The notes below the pieces were generated by a model. The model searched no databases. It saw only the letters and a list, made by a program, of their open reading frames with translations, and was not told the origin of the DNA. From Halogeometricum sp. S3BR5-2 (GTDB lineage: Archaea; Halobacteriota; Halobacteria; Halobacteriales; Haloferacaceae): a stretch of 64,000 nt of DNA. Position numbers and translations under genes: made by a program. Each line of letters starts with the position of its first letter. Position 1 is the stretch's first letter. Below are positions 59,594 to 64,000 of this stretch, one piece after another. The stretch is from positions 124,001-188,000 of the forward strand of contig NZ_JAMQOQ010000001.1 in the NCBI RefSeq assembly GCF_031624635.1, read 5' to 3'.

Positions 59594-61036
59594 TCAGACC
59601 GTCGCCGCGGACGCCCCGGGTCGGCGGGCGTCGCCCGGGCGTCGCAGACGCTCCGAACGCTCCTCGTCGACGCCCGCGCTCTGCCCGTCGACGAACTCCA
59701 CGGAGACGCGCACGTCGCGGTCCGTCTCCTGTCGCACCTGTCGGCGGACCGTCTCCGCCAGCGCCGGATACGGTTCGTCGGCCGGACGCACGACGACGAC
59801 GCTCACCTCCGGCGTCTCGCCGACGTAGCGAATCATCCCCACCTCGGTCCGGACCGACGTGAGGTCGAGTTCGTCGTACCGCTGCTGTTCCATCACGTCC
59901 TCGACGGCGCCGTTGGCGGCGTTGTCGAACGCGACCTGTCCGAACAGGAGGCCGCCCGCACCGAGAAGCACGGCGAGGAGGCAGGCGAGGGCGACGGCCG
60001 CCGGAACGTACTTTCGAATCCCGCGGCTCGCCGTCTCGCCCGCGCCGTTCGCCATCTGTGTCGTCGACGACTCTCCGTCCTCGCTCCCCTCTTCGTCCAT
60101 CGCCGCGCGCGCCCCGCCGTCCCACGCCTCGGGGCGGTAGCCGAGGTACCACAGTACAGAGAACGCCGAGACGTTGACGGCGACGGCGTTGACGACGAGG
60201 AGGAGACCGGCGCCGAGAGCGACGCTCGGGAGGCCCCACGCCATGCCGATGCCGACGGCGGCGGCGGCGGGGATGAGCGCCGCGGCGATCATGACGCCCA
60301 CGAGCGAGACGGGCAGCGCCGTCGCCAACCCGAACGCGCCCGCCGACCCCGCACAGAGACCGACCAACACCGAGAGAAAACCCGGCGAGATACGCTTGCT
60401 GATCTGCCCGACGGTCGAGACGTCGAGCATCGAGGTGACTATCTGTCCGGATTTCAACGTCATCCCGAGCAGGAACGCGCCGGCGATGGCGGCGCCGAAC
60501 CCGAGCAGTTGCTGGGTGAACCCCATCCGTATCATCCGCCGGTCGTTCAGCGAGATGCCGACGGCGGAGATGAGCGCCGACCCGACCTGCGGGGCGATGA
60601 CCATCGCGCCGACGACGACGGCGGGCGAGTCCATCAGCAACCCCGCGGCGGCGACGAGGGCGCTGAATATCGTCAGCGCGTAGTACGTCAGCGGGTTCCG
60701 GTGCATGTCGAGCGCCTTCGCGCGAATCTCCTCGCGCGCGACGGCGTCGTCCTCCTCGGCGCCGGCGACGAACCGGTCTTCGAGTTCGTGGTAGCTCCGC
60801 GTCTTCGCCGTCTCGGCGCTGGCGATTATCGTGTACTCCCGGTCGTCGACGCCCGCGTCGCGGAGTTCGCCCATGACGTACTCGACGGCCTGCGTGGGGA
60901 GGGGAAACTCCACCAACACCGTGTCGCCTCGCTCCGTCGCGTCTTTGGTGACGACGAAGTCGATGTTCTCCGACTCTAAGATATCGATGACCGCCGACCG
61001 CGACTCCTCGCTCACGAGGAGCTTTATCAACCGCAT
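59594..61036 (-). CDS. DUF389/TIGR00341 family membrane protein, paralogue 2
   Basis: A 480-residue protein. ACT-like N-terminal domain (MRLIKLLVSEESRSAVIDIL), then about six membrane segments including VVGAMVIAPQVGSALISAVG, and a C-terminal soluble domain (LDLTSVRTEVGMIRYVGE). ATG 61036 was chosen because the conserved MRLIKLLV begins there. It is divergent from paralogue 3 with a 143-nt shared promoter region. Confidence 0.85.
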   Translation of the reverse strand: MRLIKLLVSEESRSAVIDILESENIDFVVTKDATERGDTVLVEFPLPTQAVEYVMGELRDAGVDDREYTIIASAETAKTRSYHELEDRFVAGAEEDDAVAREEIRAKALDMHRNPLTYYALTIFSALVAAAGLLMDSPAVVVGAMVIAPQVGSALISAVGISLNDRRMIRMGFTQQLLGFGAAIAGAFLLGMTLKSGQIVTSMLDVSTVGQISKRISPGFLSVLVGLCAGSAGAFGLATALPVSLVGVMIAAALIPAAAAVGIGMAWGLPSVALGAGLLLVVNAVAVNVSAFSVLWYLGYRPEAWDGGARAAMDEEGSEDGESSTTQMANGAGETASRGIRKYVPAAVALACLLAVLLGAGGLLFGQVAFDNAANGAVEDVMEQQRYDELDLTSVRTEVGMIRYVGETPEVSVVVVRPADEPYPALAETVRRQVRQETDRDVRVSVEFVDGQSAGVDEERSERLRRPGDARRPGASAATV

Positions 61037-61179
61037 CGACTCGAACGACGGCTCTCGCCGTCTTGAGGGTACTGGCTCGCACCCCGCGCGACTCGTCGCC
61101 AGCGGGAGCCTGACGGCCGTCCGAAACGTTCGTCTCACCGGCCAGAACGCTCATCTCCCCGCGCCAGTGACCCTCCCTC

Positions 61180-62631
61180 GTGCGACTCATTCGTGTCCGG
61201 GTGGACGACGACGCGAGAGATTCGGTCGTCGCCGCCCTCGACCGGGAGGGGGCGACGTACGCCGTCGTCCCGGACGCCGAACGCGTCGACAGCGCGTTCG
61301 TGGAAGTCCCCGTCCCCGAGGGAGCCGTCGACCCCGTGCTCGCGTACCTTCAGGAGAACGGCCTCGACGAGGACGCCTACACCGTCGTCGTCGACGCCGA
61401 CCGCGCGGGGTCGGTGAACGAACACCTCGGCGAGCAGTTCGTCGAGGGGCCGAAGGGCGACAGGGGCATCTCTCACGCCGAGATTCGACAGCGCGCGGAG
61501 GACCTGACGCCCGGCCGGGCGACCTATCTCGCGTTCGCCGCGCTGTCGGCGACGCTCGCCACCGCCGGCCTGCTGTTGAACTCGGCCATCGTCATCGTCG
61601 GCGCGATGGTCATCGCGCCGTTCGCCGGGTCGTCGCTGTCGGCGTCGGTCGGCGCGGTCATCGACGACCGGCCGATGCTCATCCAGAGCGTTAAAGACCA
61701 GACGCTCGGCCTCGTCGTCGCCGCCGTCAGCGCCGTCGCCGTCGCTTACGCCGTCCGCTGGACGCTGTTCGTCCCGTCCACGCTCGCCGTCTCGCGCGTC
61801 CAACAGGTCGGCTTCTTCATCACGCCGACGCTCTTAGCCCTCGCCATCGCTATCGCCGCGGGGGCGGCCGGCGCGTTGGCGCTGGCGACGGACCTCCCCG
61901 TCTCCATCGCGGGCGTCGCCGTCGCCGCCGCCATCGTTCCGTCTGTCGCCGCGGCGGCCGTCGGCACCGTCTGGGGGCAACCCGTTCTCGTCCTCGGCGC
62001 CGTCGTCCTCCTCCTGATGAACATCGTGTTCATCAACATCGCGGCGTACCTCGCGCTGGTCGCCCTCGGCTACCGTTCGTCGGTCGTCGCCAGCACGTGG
62101 CGGGACCTCGGGCCCAGCGTCCGGACGGTCGGTTACGCCCTCGTCGTCGTCGGGTTCGTCGCCGTCACGGCAGCCACCGGCGCGGCCACCTACTCGCATC
62201 TCACCTTCGAGCAGGACGTGAACGCGGGCGTGCAGACCACGCTCGCACAGGAGGAGTACGAGGGCCTCGAACTCGTCGGCGTCGGCGCGCAGTACGACGA
62301 CCCCGGCGTCTTCGCCTCTCCCGAGAGCGTCACGGTCACCGTCGTCAGCGACGCCGACACGACCCACCCGGACCTCGCCACGGACATGCAGGGGCGAGTG
62401 CAGGATGCCACCGGGCAGAACGTCGCCGTCGAGGTCCACACGCAGGACTACCAGCGCGCGTCGGCCGAGGCGGACTCGTCGACCCCCGTCGCGGACTGGT
62501 TCTCCGACGCCTACCGGAGAGTCGCCGGTCTGTTCGGTCGCACGGTGGATGACGCCGACGAGGCGGCCGATAACGCGACCGACGACGCGACCGGCGTCCT
62601 CGTCGGTTCTCCGTCGGCCGCCGCCGTCTGA
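61180..62631 (+). CDS. DUF389/TIGR00341 family membrane protein, paralogue 3
   Basis: A 483-residue protein starting at GTG (MRLIRVRVDDDARDSV). It has the same plan as paralogue 2: N-terminal domain to about 105, membrane segments with IVIVGAMVIAPFAGSSLSAS, and a C-terminal soluble domain (LELVGVGAQYDDPGVFASPE). A further 60-residue acidic tail is added. Divergent orientation to paralogue 2 suggests joint expression. Function is unknown. Confidence 0.85.
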   Translation: MRLIRVRVDDDARDSVVAALDREGATYAVVPDAERVDSAFVEVPVPEGAVDPVLAYLQENGLDEDAYTVVVDADRAGSVNEHLGEQFVEGPKGDRGISHAEIRQRAEDLTPGRATYLAFAALSATLATAGLLLNSAIVIVGAMVIAPFAGSSLSASVGAVIDDRPMLIQSVKDQTLGLVVAAVSAVAVAYAVRWTLFVPSTLAVSRVQQVGFFITPTLLALAIAIAAGAAGALALATDLPVSIAGVAVAAAIVPSVAAAAVGTVWGQPVLVLGAVVLLLMNIVFINIAAYLALVALGYRSSVVASTWRDLGPSVRTVGYALVVVGFVAVTAATGAATYSHLTFEQDVNAGVQTTLAQEEYEGLELVGVGAQYDDPGVFASPESVTVTVVSDADTTHPDLATDMQGRVQDATGQNVAVEVHTQDYQRASAEADSSTPVADWFSDAYRRVAGLFGRTVDDADEAADNATDDATGVLVGSPSAAAV

Positions 62632-62691
62632 CCGCCGCATCTCCCTTCTCGAACCGGAACCACTACCCGTCCCCTCGCCGCACCTTCTACG

Positions 62692-63600
62692 ATGACGGAC
62701 ACCGTGAGAATCATCGGCGCACCGACCGACTACGGCGCGAACCGACGCGGGGTCGACATGGGTCCCTCGGCCATCCGCTACGGCGGCCTCGCGGACGAAC
62801 TCGGCGGCGCGGGACTCACAGTCGTCGACGACGGCGACGTGACCGCGCCGCCGGCGGAGGCCCGCGACCCCGAGGCGGAGGCGCCCTCCGAAGGGAACGC
62901 GAAGTTCCTCCGCGAGACGCGCGAGGTGGTCACCTCGCTAGCCGACCGGGTGGCCGCCGCCCTCGACGAGGGGGAGACGCCCCTCGTTCTCGGCGGCGAC
63001 CACTCCGTCGCCATCGGGTCGGTGACGGGGTCCGCGCGCGACGCCGAAATCGGCCTCGTCTGGTTCGACGCCCACGGCGACTTCAACACCCCCGGCACGT
63101 CGCCCTCCGGGAACGTCCACGGGATGCCGCTGGCGGCCCTCCTCGGAATCGGCGACTTCGCCGACACCCCGTGGGCGAACGCCGCCGGACTCTCCGAGGA
63201 ACACGTCGCCATCGTCGGCCTGCGCTCGGTGGACGACGCCGAACGCGAGGCCATCCACGACAGCGACGTGACCGCCTACACCATGTCCGACATCGACGAA
63301 CGCGGCATCGACGCCGTCGTCGACGACGCCCTCGACGTGGCCCGCGCGGCGCCCGACGGCGTCCACGTCAGCCTCGATTTGGACTGGCTCGACCCCCGCG
63401 AGGCGCCCGGCGTCGGGACGCCCGTTCGCGGCGGCGTCACCTACCGCGAGGCGCACTTCGCCTTGGAGCAGGTGGCCGAGACGGACGCGCTTCGCTCTCT
63501 GGAACTGGTCGAGGTGAACCCCGTCCTCGACGAACACAACGAGACGGCGGCGTTGGCGACGGAACTCGCCGCCAGCGGCCTCGGCAAGCGAATTCTCTGA
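62692..63600 (+). CDS. rocF: Arginase
   Basis: A 302-residue ureohydrolase with a binuclear Mn site: GGDHS (101-105), DAHGD (126-130) and DLDWLD, where D229 and D231 are ligands. N- and C-terminal segments ([36 protein letters not shown]) are closer to arginase than agmatinase. It splits arginine into ornithine and urea. It follows paralogue 3 by 60 nt. Confidence 0.88.
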   Translation: MTDTVRIIGAPTDYGANRRGVDMGPSAIRYGGLADELGGAGLTVVDDGDVTAPPAEARDPEAEAPSEGNAKFLRETREVVTSLADRVAAALDEGETPLVLGGDHSVAIGSVTGSARDAEIGLVWFDAHGDFNTPGTSPSGNVHGMPLAALLGIGDFADTPWANAAGLSEEHVAIVGLRSVDDAEREAIHDSDVTAYTMSDIDERGIDAVVDDALDVARAAPDGVHVSLDLDWLDPREAPGVGTPVRGGVTYREAHFALEQVAETDALRSLELVEVNPVLDEHNETAALATELAASGLGKRIL

Positions 63601-63758
63601 ACCACTCATCGAGACGACACACCGGGTTTCCGGTGAATCTCGCCTCGGCTTCGGCAGCGACGGGAACGGTAGTCCGCCGTAGAACCGAAAGCGCTGATTC
63701 GTTCGGTGGATGTTCGACGTTGTCGTCAGATGTCGGCGTACGCGGTAGATACTCGCGC

Positions 63759-64000
63759 TTACTCCGCGTCCGCGCCCTCGTCCTCGACTTCGTCCACTTC
63801 GTCTGAGCCGACGTTGTAGACGTCGACGCTGGCGACGCCGTCGCCGGCGTCCATCTCCATCACGATGACGCCCATCGTGTTGCGGCCGACCGTCGAGATG
63901 TTCTCGACGGGCGTCCGGAGAATCTGTCCGGACTCGCTCATGACGAACAGGTGGTCGCCGTAGCCCACCGTCTCCATCGCGCAGACGGGGCCGTTGCGCT
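63759..64000 (-). CDS. gyrA: DNA gyrase subunit A, C-terminal part (truncated by the window edge)
   Basis: The last about 80 codons of gyrA; the 5' end lies beyond 64000. [19 protein letters not shown] and [16 protein letters not shown] are typical of the last blade of the GyrA beta-pinwheel, followed by an acidic tail ending EDEGADAE. The rest of the gyrase operon should continue to the right. Confidence 0.88.
   Translation of the reverse strand, partial: RNGPVCAMETVGYGDHLFVMSESGQILRTPVENISTVGRNTMGVIVMEMDAGDGVASVDVYNVGSDEVDEVEDEGADAE

Noticed and set aside
1..64000. CRISPR arrays, rRNA, insertion sequences
   Set aside because: No regularly spaced repeats, rRNA signatures or transposase genes were seen on reading the window.

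Overview
The window is chromosomal DNA of a halophilic archaeon of class Halobacteria, probably Haloferacales, though the genus cannot be fixed from sequence alone. The evidence is consistent across the window: very high GC with strong third-position bias, Asp/Glu-rich proteins, Tat-type lipoprotein signals (RR followed by LAGC), a PGF-CTERM tail, diphthamide synthesis, XPB/Bax1 repair proteins, a PAC2 protein, and many genes whose start codon lies 25-30 nt after a TATA box (leaderless transcription). Genes are dense, on both strands, mostly single or in short operons.

Layout. 1-7.8 kb: Dph2, a small membrane gene broken by an apparent 1-nt deletion, a TIGR00725 protein, a UlaG-like metallo-hydrolase, a coiled-coil protein, a HisG-like paralogue, an AI-2E-type permease and a methyltransferase. 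8.0-11.0 kb: a tyrosine integrase with a DUF5805 partner, then about 1.5 kb of gene-free, locally AT-rich DNA with three inverted repeats. 11.0-21.5 kb: a GMC oxidoreductase pair, then an operon joining a GT75/RGP-like protein, a ferric-type ABC transporter (binding lipoprotein, fused permease, ATPase) and an ArnT-like membrane glycosyltransferase. The operon has a perfect DtxR/IdeR-type palindrome over its TATA box, and related sites lie before the GMC pair and a facing GT2 gene. 21.5-31.5 kb: DUF389, SRAP, YprB-like nuclease, bactofilin-like, DUF4349 and YchF proteins and an aminotransferase.

31.5-41.6 kb: TauE and PiT transporters, XPB helicase and its nuclease partner DUF790/Bax1 separated by two small membrane genes, an NSUN-type RNA methyltransferase coupled to a DUF7122 protein, a PAC2 protein and a PGF-CTERM surface protein. 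41.6-46.7 kb: the chaperone cluster grpE - alpha/beta hydrolase - dnaK - dnaJ, with a palindrome at the dnaK stop codon. 46.8-54.5 kb: cupin, CobW-type GTPase, two tiny Cys/His proteins, a zinc dehydrogenase, and a short-chain-acid module (half-length AMP-binding protein, acyl/acetyl-CoA synthetase, AtoE-type transporter). 54.5-64 kb: GNAT, cytidine deaminase plus uridine phosphorylase, type II NADH dehydrogenase, an HTH regulator, a divergent pair of DUF389 proteins, arginase, and the 3' end of gyrA running off the window.

The most coherent candidate system is the putatively iron-controlled locus at 10.9-21.5 kb, which places two or three glycosyltransferases under the same type of operator as a ferric ABC transporter. 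No rRNA, tRNA, CRISPR array or intact insertion sequence was recognised.
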